From NCBI GenBank assembly GCA_902490245.1, contig CABUDB010000061.1:1-8328 (forward strand): a stretch of 8,328 nt of DNA. Direction: 5' to 3'. The notes under the pieces were generated by a model. That model saw nothing but the letters and a program-made list of their open reading frames with translations. It did not search any database and was not told where the DNA came from. Shown piece after piece: positions 1 to 5,750 of this stretch. A program made the translations under genes and the position numbers. Position 1 is the stretch's first letter. The number at the start of each line of letters is the position of its first letter. This DNA comes from an uncultured Collinsella sp. (GTDB lineage Bacteria; Actinomycetota; Coriobacteriia; Coriobacteriales; Coriobacteriaceae).

Positions 1-13
1 GATAACAATCCAC
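1..13 (-). CDS. Start of an unidentified gene, cut by the window edge
   Basis: Only the first four codons would be inside the window. On the minus strand a strong Shine-Dalgarno (AGGAGG at 22-27) follows directly on the stop codon of the upstream gene. A GTG at 11-13 lies 8 nt after it, giving GTG-GAT-TGT-TAT. A TTG at 13-15 in another frame (6 nt spacing) is an alternative start. The 16-nt gap to the preceding stop suggests an operon with translational coupling to the small membrane protein gene at 30-386. Nothing can be said about the product. Confidence 0.4.
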
Positions 14-20
14 AATCCGT

Positions 21-29
21 ACCTCCTCT
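21..29 (-). promoter_or_regulatory. Strong ribosome binding site for the truncated downstream gene
   Basis: Read on the minus strand, the nine bases AGAGGAGGT follow immediately after the TGA stop of the 118-residue gene (30-32). The near-perfect match to the 16S anti-SD shows that another gene starts within the next 5-10 bases, so the small membrane protein is not the last gene of its transcript. Confidence 0.65.
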
Positions 30-386
30 TCACTCATCAAACATACCATACGCTGGCGACGCATCGAAGGTCACGCGCTCGATCTCTTCACCAGGAATGG
101 AGCCACCGCTCAGCTGAAGCTGGACAAATCCATCGCGCGAATACCAATAGTCGCCCGGCGCGGCAACGGTATTGCCGCCCGTAACCTTCACTGTCATGAT
201 CGGCAGGGCATCGTCGGCCTCGAACTCCCATGCAGCGCCGCCGTGACCGCCAAACGTCCAGATACAAAAGGCAATCACCAGCACGGCAAGCACCGCAAAA
301 CCAATCGCGACAAGGCCATGGTGCGCACGGCTTTCCTCGGCCGATACATCCCATTGCGTCTCTCGATATAGATGCTTGTCTTCCAT
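30..386 (-). CDS. Small single-pass membrane protein, unknown function
   Basis: The protein has 118 residues and I do not recognise its family. The ATG at 386 is chosen because GGGGAGG precedes it at 6 nt spacing; the frame stays open far upstream, but only as antisense to thiC. Residues 1-22 are hydrophilic and presumably cytoplasmic. Residues 24-45 form one hydrophobic helix (GLVAIGFAVLAVLVIAFCIW). Residues 47-118 are polar, with several Gly and aromatic residues (GDYWYSRDGF), and read like a small beta-rich domain outside the membrane. No Cys pair, lipobox or cleavable signal peptide is visible, so it is likely a signal-anchor protein. It is transcribed divergently from thiC, and the next gene on the minus strand starts about 16 nt after its stop. 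A possible minus-strand -10 (TACGAT, 420-425) is weak. That it is a real gene is fairly sure; its function is unknown. Confidence 0.7.
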   Translation of the reverse strand: MEDKHLYRETQWDVSAEESRAHHGLVAIGFAVLAVLVIAFCIWTFGGHGGAAWEFEADDALPIMTVKVTGGNTVAAPGDYWYSRDGFVQLQLSGGSIPGEEIERVTFDASPAYGMFDE

Positions 387-436
387 GTTCGCCTCCCCAC
401 AGGCACGCTCGTTAGGCCAATCGTACCCATTCGAGC

Positions 437-442
437 TATACT
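437..442 (+). promoter_or_regulatory. Probable -10 box of the thiC promoter
   Basis: TATACT differs from the -10 consensus by one base and would start transcription near 449, about 10 nt before the TPP riboswitch, which is where a riboswitch leader should begin. No good -35 is seen; the nearest is TTAGGC at 412-417 with a long 19-nt spacer. Confidence 0.4.
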
Positions 443-458
443 TGAGCCCATTACATAA

Positions 459-553
459 ACGGGGAGCTTGCAGGACAAGACGGCAGGCTGAGACTGGGCG
501 CGCCCGCCCTGACCCGCAAACCTGATATGGGTAATGCCAACGAAGGGAGCCGT
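459..553 (+). ncRNA. TPP riboswitch (THI element) in the thiC leader
   Basis: The conserved thiamine pyrophosphate aptamer is easy to read: CTGAGA at 488-493, ACCC at 512-515, AACCTGAT at 519-526, and GGTAATGCC at 530-538 followed by the GAAGGGAG element at 542-549. P1 can form from ACGG (459-462) with CCGT (550-553), and P2 from GCTTGC (466-471) with GCAGGC (483-488). An extra hairpin, GGGCG (496-500) with CGCCC (505-509), fits the optional P3 extension. The 3' conserved purine element is also the thiC Shine-Dalgarno, 8 nt before ATG 558. TPP binding would therefore be expected to hide the ribosome binding site directly; no separate terminator hairpin lies between aptamer and gene. Translational repression by TPP is inferred from this layout. 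Confidence 0.95.
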
Positions 554-557
554 GCCA

Positions 558-1892
558 ATGAGCACACAGACCGAGCCCAAGCTCGTCACGCAAATCGACT
601 TCGCCCGCGCCGGGCAGATCACGCCGCAGATGAAGGAAGTCGCCGAGCGCGAGCATCGCGACCCCGAGTACATCCGCGAGCGCGTGGCCGACGGCCGCAT
701 CGCCATTCCCGCCAACATCGTGCATATCAAAAAGGGCATGCGCGCCTTTGGTGTCGGCGAGGGCCTGTCCACCAAGGTCAACGTCAACCTGGGCATCTCG
801 GGCGACAAGGCCGATGCCGCCGAGGAATGGAAGAAGGTCAAGATCGCCGAGGACTTTGGCGCCGACGCCATCATGGACCTTTCCAACTCGGGCAAGACGC
901 GCCAGTTCCGCCAGCAGCTCATCGACGAGACGCCGCTCATGGTGGGCACCGTCCCCATGTACGACGCCATCGGCTACATGGAAAAGCCGCTGGTCAAGCT
1001 GACCAAGGACGACCTGTTCGAGGTCGTGCGCGCGCACGCCGAGGATGGCGTGGACTTTATGACCATCCACTGCGGCATCAACAAGTCGGTCACCAAGACC
1101 TTTAAGGAGACCGGCCGCCTGATGAACATCGTCAGTCGCGGCGGCTCGCTGCTGTTTGGCTGGATGGAGGTCACCGGCAACGAAAACCCCTTCTACGAGT
1201 ACTTTGACGAGCTGCTCGAGATTTGCCACGAGTACGACGTGACGATTTCGCTCGGCGACTCCTGCCGCCCGGGCTGCCTCTACGACTCCAACGATGCCAC
1301 CGAGACCGCTGAGATGATCGAGCTGGGCAAGCTGTGCAAGCGCGCTTGGGCCGCCGGCGTCCAGGTCATGGTCGAGGGCCCGGGTCACATGGCGCTCGAC
1401 GAGATCGCCGCCAACATGAAACTGCAGAAGCGCCTGTGCCACAATGCCCCGTTCTATGTGCTCGGGCCGCTGGTGACCGATATCGGCGTGGGTTACGACC
1501 ACATCACCGCTGCCATCGGCGGCGCCATCTCCGCCAGCTCCGGTGCCGACTTCCTGTGCTACGTGACGCCGGCCGAGCACCTGTGCCTGCCCAACGCCCA
1601 GGACGTGCTCGATGGCCTCATGGCCACCAAGATTGCCGCACACGCCGCCGATATCGCCAAGAAGGTGCCACACGCCCGCGACATGGATGACAAGATGGGC
1701 CAGGCACGCCGCAAGCTCGACTGGGATGCCATGTGGAAGTGTGCTCTCGATCCGGTCACCGGTAAGAAGCGCTACGAGGAATCCCCCGCCGCCACCGAGG
1801 GCACCTGCACCATGTGTGGCAAGATGTGCGCCGTCCGTACCGTCAACAAGGTGTTCGAGGGCACGACGATCGATCTTGGCATGGAGGATTAA
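558..1892 (+). CDS. thiC: Phosphomethylpyrimidine synthase ThiC
   Basis: This radical-SAM enzyme converts aminoimidazole ribotide to HMP phosphate in the pyrimidine branch of thiamine synthesis. The protein has 444 residues, the short form without the long N-terminal extension of proteobacterial ThiC. Typical blocks are SLGDSCRPG at 231-239, VQVMVEGPGH ending at H277, and a conserved C-terminal half with FLCYVTPAEHLCLP. The C-terminal cluster motif is C417-T-M-C420-G-K-M-C424, one residue shorter than the CX2CX4C of E. coli ThiC. ATG 558 is preferred because GAAGGGAG precedes it at 8 nt. The in-frame ATG at 534 lies inside the riboswitch's invariant GGTAATGCC and would use a start within the aptamer. 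Expression is expected to fall when TPP is plentiful. thiD follows 178 nt downstream behind its own promoter-like sequence. Confidence 0.98.
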   Translation: MSTQTEPKLVTQIDFARAGQITPQMKEVAEREHRDPEYIRERVADGRIAIPANIVHIKKGMRAFGVGEGLSTKVNVNLGISGDKADAAEEWKKVKIAEDFGADAIMDLSNSGKTRQFRQQLIDETPLMVGTVPMYDAIGYMEKPLVKLTKDDLFEVVRAHAEDGVDFMTIHCGINKSVTKTFKETGRLMNIVSRGGSLLFGWMEVTGNENPFYEYFDELLEICHEYDVTISLGDSCRPGCLYDSNDATETAEMIELGKLCKRAWAAGVQVMVEGPGHMALDEIAANMKLQKRLCHNAPFYVLGPLVTDIGVGYDHITAAIGGAISASSGADFLCYVTPAEHLCLPNAQDVLDGLMATKIAAHAADIAKKVPHARDMDDKMGQARRKLDWDAMWKCALDPVTGKKRYEESPAATEGTCTMCGKMCAVRTVNKVFEGTTIDLGMED

Positions 1893-1983
1893 CGCGTCAC
1901 TGGAGCCACCATCGGCAACAAGGTGCTCGTCAATTGTTGACATGTGAACATTTGCTTACATTTGCGTAAAGATTGCATCACCC

Positions 1984-2013
1984 GCCCGGGTTCGGAATAC
2001 AGCCGGCCCGGGC
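1984..2013 (+). terminator. Hairpin between thiC and thiD, possible thiC terminator
   Basis: GCCCGGG (1984-1990) pairs with CCCGGGC (2007-2013). A further CGG (1993-1995) pairs with CCG (2003-2005) across a TT/G bulge, around a 7-nt loop. The following bases, ATCTTTAT, give only a weak U-tract. It may end the thiC transcript, but it also occupies the place where a -35 box for thiD would lie, so it could equally shape initiation at the TATAAT that follows. Confidence 0.5.
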
Positions 2014-2018
2014 ATCTT

Positions 2019-2024
2019 TATAAT
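2019..2024 (+). promoter_or_regulatory. Probable -10 box of the thiD promoter
   Basis: A perfect TATAAT lies 46 nt before the thiD start codon, predicting a start near 2031 and a leader of about 40 nt. There is no recognisable -35 at the usual distance, because those positions belong to the GC-rich hairpin 1984-2013. No TPP aptamer motif is visible between 1893 and 2070, so thiD seems not to have its own riboswitch. Confidence 0.5.
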
Positions 2025-2070
2025 GCAGGCTTAAAGACCCATTTGATTCCGACCGGACAAGGGAGCGAAC

Positions 2071-2901
2071 ATGGATCGCAGTAAGGTACCCGCCGTTCTA
2101 TCCATCGCGGGATCCGATTCCAGCGGCGGTGCCGGCATTCAGGCCGACATCAAGACTATCACGGCGCACCGCCTGTATGCCGAGACGGCCATCACCGCCA
2201 TCACCGCACAAAACACGCTCGGTGTCACCGCCGTGCAGAATATCTCCCCTGATATCGTCGCTGCGCAGATCGACGCCGTATTTGACGATATCCGCCCCAG
2301 CGCCGTCAAGATCGGCATGGTTTCCTCTGCCGAGATTATCGAAGTCATCGCAGACCGCCTGAGCGCTTGGAACGCAACGAACGTGGTCGTCGACCCCGTC
2401 ATGGTCGCCACCTCGGGCGCGCGCTTGATTGCCGAGGATGCCTCCGAGGCACTCACCCGCCGCCTGTTCCCGTTGGCAACGGTCATCACGCCCAACATTC
2501 CCGAGGCCATGACGCTGCTCGACTACGAGGTCGATTCCGAGCGCACGCAACAAAATGCCGCTATGCTCCTCACCCGCCGCTTTGGCTGCGCAGCCTTGGT
2601 TAAGGGCGGTCATTTTGTCAACGAGGCCAACGACGTACTGGCCGAGCCTGCGCCCCTCGATGACGAGGGCAACCACCTGGGCGATCCGCTCACTACGTGG
2701 TTTCGCCACAAGCGCATTGAGACCAGCAACACGCACGGCACCGGCTGTACGCTCTCATCCGCCATCGCTTGCGCGCTGGCCCAGGGCATGGAACTTGCCG
2801 ACGCCATCAACGCCGGCAAGGCCTACCTGACCGGCGCTCTCGCCGCTGGCTTTGACATGGGCAAAGGTTCCGGCCCCGTCAACCACATGTGGCAGTATTA
2901 A
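2071..2901 (+). CDS. thiD: Hydroxymethylpyrimidine/phosphomethylpyrimidine kinase ThiD
   Basis: This cytosolic ribokinase-fold enzyme phosphorylates HMP to HMP-P and HMP-P to HMP-PP, the step after ThiC in the pyrimidine branch of thiamine synthesis. The 276 residues match the usual length of single-domain ThiD, with no fused ThiE or TenA domain. Motifs seen are SIAGSDSSGGAGIQAD from residue 11, VVVDPVM at 105-111, VITPNIPEA at 138-146, VKGGH, and the anion-hole signature THGTGCT at 221-227 with the ThiD-type cysteine C226. The N-terminal motif contains the pyrimidine-contacting Gln24. AAGGGAG lies 5 nt before the ATG. It is co-oriented with thiC but probably transcribed separately. A PdxK-type pyridoxal kinase is a less likely alternative, since the motif set and the thiC neighbour favour ThiD. 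Confidence 0.97.
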   Translation: MDRSKVPAVLSIAGSDSSGGAGIQADIKTITAHRLYAETAITAITAQNTLGVTAVQNISPDIVAAQIDAVFDDIRPSAVKIGMVSSAEIIEVIADRLSAWNATNVVVDPVMVATSGARLIAEDASEALTRRLFPLATVITPNIPEAMTLLDYEVDSERTQQNAAMLLTRRFGCAALVKGGHFVNEANDVLAEPAPLDDEGNHLGDPLTTWFRHKRIETSNTHGTGCTLSSAIACALAQGMELADAINAGKAYLTGALAAGFDMGKGSGPVNHMWQY

Positions 2902-2916
2902 GATTCACAGCCCAGA

Positions 2917-2951
2917 GCCACCGCAAAGGGGGCAGGCACCTTTGCGGTGGC
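2917..2951. terminator. Hairpin between convergent thiD and esterase genes
   Basis: A perfect 13-bp inverted repeat, GCCACCGCAAAGG (2917-2929) with CCTTTGCGGTGGC (2939-2951), encloses a 9-nt loop. It lies 16 nt after the thiD stop and 12 nt before the end of the convergent esterase gene, so it can serve both. Neither strand has a T-run after the stem, which makes it a less standard terminator; it may instead be a member of a dispersed palindromic repeat. Confidence 0.6.
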
Positions 2952-2962
2952 TTGGGGTCGCG

Positions 2963-3622
2963 CTACTCACCGAGCATCTCTTGGAGCTTGGCTGCCACGG
3001 CATGTCCCAAGCTCTCGTGGCTTTCGGGCATCATATGCAGATAGTCGATATCGCCCGGCTCGGCAAACTCGGCGGCATTCAAAAAGTCGCAGCCAAACTG
3101 CTCGGCCACGTGCGCATAGTACTCGCCAAAATGTTCAGATGCCTCGACGGAACGCTCGTCAAAATCGGTCATATATACATCGGCGATCTGCGGCTTGATC
3201 TTGATAGGAGCCATCAGCAGGATGCGCGGGCAAGGCGCAGCGTCGGTCCACGGAAACGCGCGGACGGCGCGAATCAGCGCCATGGCGCCACGGGCGATAT
3301 CGGAAGCTGTCACGTTAAAGACCGTCTTACAGTCGTTGGTGCCCAGCATGATCACAATGGCGTCCAGCGGCTTATGGGCCTCGAGCAGCATCGGAAGCGC
3401 GCGAATGCCGTTGAGGTTAGTGTCCAGATGGCACATGTCGTCGCGTACCGTCGTGCGGCCGTTGAGGCCTTCTTCAATTACATGCCAGCCCTCGCCTAAG
3501 TCACGTTGGACCACGCCACACCAGCGCACATCCTGCGCATAGCGCACCGCGGTACCGTCGCGCATGCCCGCCGGATCGTAACCATAGGTGTTGCTGTCAC
3601 CAAAGCACAGAACGTTTTTCAT
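2963..3622 (-). CDS. SGNH/GDSL-type esterase or acyltransferase
   Basis: The 219-residue protein is a serine hydrolase of the SGNH fold with no signal peptide, so it is probably cytoplasmic. Block I is LCFGDSNTYG with nucleophile S10. Block II is EEGLNGRTT with Gly52 or Gly55. Block III is MLGTND at 92-97 with oxyanion N96. The catalytic Asp and His are D193 and H196 in DYLH. The patterns RYAQDVRW, VIEEGLNGRTT and IIMLGTND-type spacing closely resemble the arylesterase/acyltransferase of Mycobacterium smegmatis (recalled from memory). Its substrate may be small acyl esters or acetylated sugars, but this is not shown. ATG 3622 is chosen for GGGGAG at 6 nt; a longer reading frame to 3697 runs through a terminator. 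It sits alone, with a terminator 18 nt upstream of its start codon and a convergent hairpin downstream. Confidence 0.93.
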   Translation of the reverse strand: MKNVLCFGDSNTYGYDPAGMRDGTAVRYAQDVRWCGVVQRDLGEGWHVIEEGLNGRTTVRDDMCHLDTNLNGIRALPMLLEAHKPLDAIVIMLGTNDCKTVFNVTASDIARGAMALIRAVRAFPWTDAAPCPRILLMAPIKIKPQIADVYMTDFDERSVEASEHFGEYYAHVAEQFGCDFLNAAEFAEPGDIDYLHMMPESHESLGHAVAAKLQEMLGE

Positions 3623-3641
3623 CGTAAGCTCCCCACTCAAT

Positions 3642-3675
3642 AAAAAGCCGACAGGAGCAGCCTCTCCCGTCGGCT
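3642..3675 (-). terminator. Intrinsic terminator of the macrodomain gene, just before the esterase
   Basis: On the minus strand the stem is made by 3664-3675 and 3646-3657: seven GC-rich pairs (AGCCGAC with GTCGGCT), one mismatch, then four pairs (GGAG with CTCC), around a 6-nt loop. A TTTTT run (3642-3646) follows at once. This is a textbook intrinsic terminator for the gene ending at 3701. It stops only 19 nt before the next start codon, leaving no room for an ordinary promoter of the esterase gene. Confidence 0.88.
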
Positions 3676-3700
3676 CGGTATATCGCATCACGAGCACCGT

Positions 3701-4834
3701 TTACAGGTACTTGCGCCAGTCGTCGTCATCCTCGTCATCCTCGGCAGCGGCCTGAGCCTGCTCGGCGGCACGGGCGGCTGCGGCGCGGGCGGCAACCTGA
3801 GCATAGGACTCCTCGTTTCGCTCGGGGAAGTTTGCCAGCACGTGCTCGAATTTGGCGAAGTCCTCGTCCCAGCGCGTAGAGGGCACGGCAAAGAAGACCT
3901 GCTTGACCTTGAAGTCGCCCGATGCGAGCTCCTTGCGGAAGAGCTCGGCCACGGCCTCGGCATCAAAGCCGTTGTTGTCGCAGCCCCATGCGCCCAGCAC
4001 GAGCTTCTCGCGACCCAACTCGTCGCAGATGGCGAGCACAAAGCGAATGCGGTCGCGCAGGGCATCCAGCAGAGCATCGTCGCTCACGCGATACTCCTGG
4101 CGGGCGCGCTTAACGTTGGGCGCGGCGGCCACGATCACGTCGGCGTATGCATGCACGTGGTTGCGGTCGAAGCGCACCGCAGGCACCACTAGGGCACGGT
4201 TACGATAGAGCTCGCAGTTGATGTTGCGACGACGGTTCTCGCCGTACCACTTACGCTGCCTATCGAGAACGTTGTACAGATACGAATCGGCGCACAGCGT
4301 GGCCTCCTGGCCCAGATAACCCTGAATATATCCACCGCCCGGATTGGTAAACGAGGCAAAGGCGAGCACGGCCATGTCGCAGAACTGCGCATAGCCGCGA
4401 CCGTTATCGAGGATTGCCTGCGTGGCGGAGGCATCAAGCACAGTGACCTCGGGCAGGACCGGAGCGGGCTCCTCAGCAGGCGCGGACTCAGCTTCGGCGA
4501 TTTCCTCGGCAGGCTCCTCGACGGGCTCGGGCGCCGCCTCGGTCTCGGGCGCTGCCTCGACCTCGGCAGTCTCCGCGTTCTCGACGTCCTCGGCGACCTG
4601 CTCTTCGGGGGCCACAGCACTCTGAACCTTGGCCTTCATCGCCGCGACAAAGCCGGCAGGCATACCGTCAAACTCGCGAACACCGGCAAGCGAACGCTCG
4701 ATATCCTTGGCGCACGCTTCGGACACAGTTGCCACGTGACGCTCGGCGGCCTTGGCACGGGCCTCGCGCTTGGGATTGGGCTGACCCGCTCGGTTGGACC
4801 TGCGGTTACGGTTCCTGTTGTCGACGTCTGCCAT
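3701..4834 (-). CDS. TIGR02452 family protein with microbial PARG-type macrodomain
   Basis: The protein has 377 residues. Its core (about 130-335) matches the TIGR02452/microbial poly(ADP-ribose) glycohydrolase-type macrodomain, whose members bind or cleave ADP-ribose. Seen are VLAFASFTNPGGGYIQG (G166-G168), the following Q176-E177-A178, and LVLGAWGCDNNGFDA near 278-292, a normal family hallmark. The QEE of active enzymes reads QEA here, so the residue usually acting as catalytic Glu is Ala178. Residues 1-30 are very basic. Residues 31-72 are helical and probably the family's N-terminal part. Residues 75-127 are a Glu/Ala/Pro-rich insert, and 345-372 an Ala-rich then acidic tail (EDDEDDDD), making it longer than the usual 250-300 residues. 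AAAGGTG precedes ATG 4834 at 7 nt. A possible -10 (TATCAT) lies at 4881-4886. The family call is firm; enzymatic activity is uncertain. Confidence 0.85.
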   Translation of the reverse strand: MADVDNRNRNRRSNRAGQPNPKREARAKAAERHVATVSEACAKDIERSLAGVREFDGMPAGFVAAMKAKVQSAVAPEEQVAEDVENAETAEVEAAPETEAAPEPVEEPAEEIAEAESAPAEEPAPVLPEVTVLDASATQAILDNGRGYAQFCDMAVLAFASFTNPGGGYIQGYLGQEATLCADSYLYNVLDRQRKWYGENRRRNINCELYRNRALVVPAVRFDRNHVHAYADVIVAAAPNVKRARQEYRVSDDALLDALRDRIRFVLAICDELGREKLVLGAWGCDNNGFDAEAVAELFRKELASGDFKVKQVFFAVPSTRWDEDFAKFEHVLANFPERNEESYAQVAARAAAARAAEQAQAAAEDDEDDDDWRKYL

Positions 4835-4899
4835 ACGTGGCCACCTTTCCTGTCGCTGCCGCTATCGGCTTTTCCCATCCATGATACCCCGCCGCGCAC

Positions 4900-4925
4900 A
4901 AAAAAGACGGCCCCGAAGGACCGCC
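4900..4925 (-). terminator. Intrinsic terminator of the Bax-inhibitor-1 family gene
   Basis: Minus-strand GGCGGTCC (4918-4925) pairs with GGGCCGTC (4906-4913), using two G-U pairs, around a TTCG tetraloop (4914-4917). Six T residues (4900-4905) follow. It lies 50 nt after the stop of the gene at 4975-5670 and separates that gene from the macrodomain gene, which therefore needs its own promoter in 4850-4900. Confidence 0.9.
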
Positions 4926-4974
4926 TTTCGCATCGTTTTACCGTGTCCGGCAGGAAGCATCGCAATGCCGCGCT

Positions 4975-5670
4975 TTAATCGCGACGGCCGAGGATGTTCA
5001 GAATGCGCAGGAACACGTTGATAATGTCCACGAACAGGTTGGATGCCATGAGCACGGCGTTGGGCAGCGTGGGCGGCACCGTCGTTGCCACATAGGTGTC
5101 GTAGCCGATGAAGCCGGCGAACACCACGATCACGATCAGGTCGGTGATGGACTGCGAAACGCCCATGAACATCAGCACGATCTCGACCAGAATCGTGGCA
5201 AGCAGGATGCCAAAACCAATGCCATACACACGCTGGAAGAACTTGGGGAAGGTCACGCCCAAGGCGCCAAAGACAAAGGTGATGGCGGCCGTGGCGATAA
5301 AGGCGGTGTTAATGGTAGGCAGGTCGTAGTTGGCAAGACCAAACGACGCCGTCAGGCCAAAGGTGCTCGCAAAGACCACGTAGCCCACGAGTGACAGGCC
5401 CACGGACTGTTTGCTGGCAGCAGCCGACATCATGACCATGCCGACGATGGTCAAAATAAATGAGCCAAAGACCAGCGGCAAAGCGGCGCCGCTCATCATC
5501 ATGCGCGCAAACGACATGGTGCTCGTAAAGTAAACACCGGCGCCCATGGCGCAAAAGCCCAAAAAGATCAGAGCAGACATGACAAGGTTGTACGCGCGCG
5601 GCGACATCTCCTTGGCACGGCTTGCGCCGGTCTCGATGGGGCCATTCTGATAGCCCTGGATATCGTTCAT
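4975..5670 (-). CDS. Bax inhibitor-1/YccA family membrane protein
   Basis: This 231-residue integral membrane protein has about seven hydrophobic helices (roughly 28-50, 60-82, 92-112, 120-138, 150-170, 176-194 and 204-226) after a polar 25-residue N-terminus. The family signature shows in the last two helices as GYDTYVA and NLFVDIINVFLRIL. D191 and D215 are 24 residues apart, the same spacing as the pH-sensing aspartate pair D171/D195 of Bacillus YetJ (from memory), which gates a calcium leak. Bacterial members are linked to membrane stress and calcium leak, but the role here is unproven. ATG 5670 follows AAAGGAC at 6 nt. A TACAAT -10-like box is at 5727-5732. The gene has its own terminator (4900-4925), so it is probably transcribed alone. 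Confidence 0.93.
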   Translation of the reverse strand: MNDIQGYQNGPIETGASRAKEMSPRAYNLVMSALIFLGFCAMGAGVYFTSTMSFARMMMSGAALPLVFGSFILTIVGMVMMSAAASKQSVGLSLVGYVVFASTFGLTASFGLANYDLPTINTAFIATAAITFVFGALGVTFPKFFQRVYGIGFGILLATILVEIVLMFMGVSQSITDLIVIVVFAGFIGYDTYVATTVPPTLPNAVLMASNLFVDIINVFLRILNILGRRD

Positions 5671-5684
5671 AATTTCGTCCTTTC

Positions 5685-5704
5685 AAAAAGCACCGCGACG
5701 GCGC
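5685..5704 (-). terminator. Short hairpin with T-run before the Bax-inhibitor-1 family gene
   Basis: Minus-strand GCGCC (5700-5704) pairs with GGTGC (5690-5694) around GTCGC and is followed by TTTTT (5685-5689). It could end the transcript of the 112-residue gene (stop at 5751). The stem is short and includes one G-U pair, so it may be weak. It lies downstream of the likely -10 of the next gene, so in that transcript it would be part of the leader. Confidence 0.4.
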
Positions 5705-5726
5705 CGTAGCTGACAAGTTTCCTGCC

Positions 5727-5732
5727 ATTGTA
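5727..5732 (-). promoter_or_regulatory. Possible -10 box for the Bax-inhibitor-1 family gene
   Basis: TACAAT on the minus strand matches five of six consensus bases and predicts a leader of about 50 nt. No convincing -35 lies 17 nt upstream (GGTAAG at 5750-5755). Confidence 0.35.
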
Positions 5733-5750
5733 CCCGAACGCCACGCGTTC

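Noticed and set aside
534..557. Upstream ATG as the thiC start
   Set aside because: It is part of the invariant GGTAATGCC of the TPP aptamer, and the SD at 542-549 lies downstream of it. ATG 558 has correct spacing.
30..1943. A very long minus-strand open frame (637 codons) covering the antisense of thiC
   Set aside because: Only its last 118 codons have a proper SD and make sense as a protein. The rest is the mirror of the GC-rich thiC codons and shows antisense composition (runs of Gly, Ala, His, Asp, Val).
2098..2736. Long minus-strand frame opposite thiD
   Set aside because: Antisense shadow of thiD; thiD has full family motifs and an SD, whereas this frame has neither.
2852..3499. Plus-strand frame running through the end of thiD, the hairpin and the esterase antisense
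   Set aside because: It overlaps two well-supported genes and crosses the terminator hairpin; no family features.
3623..3697. Longer N-terminus for the esterase
   Set aside because: The extra 25 residues are encoded by the terminator of the upstream gene. ATG 3622 has a good SD and begins right at the conserved KNVLCFGDS.
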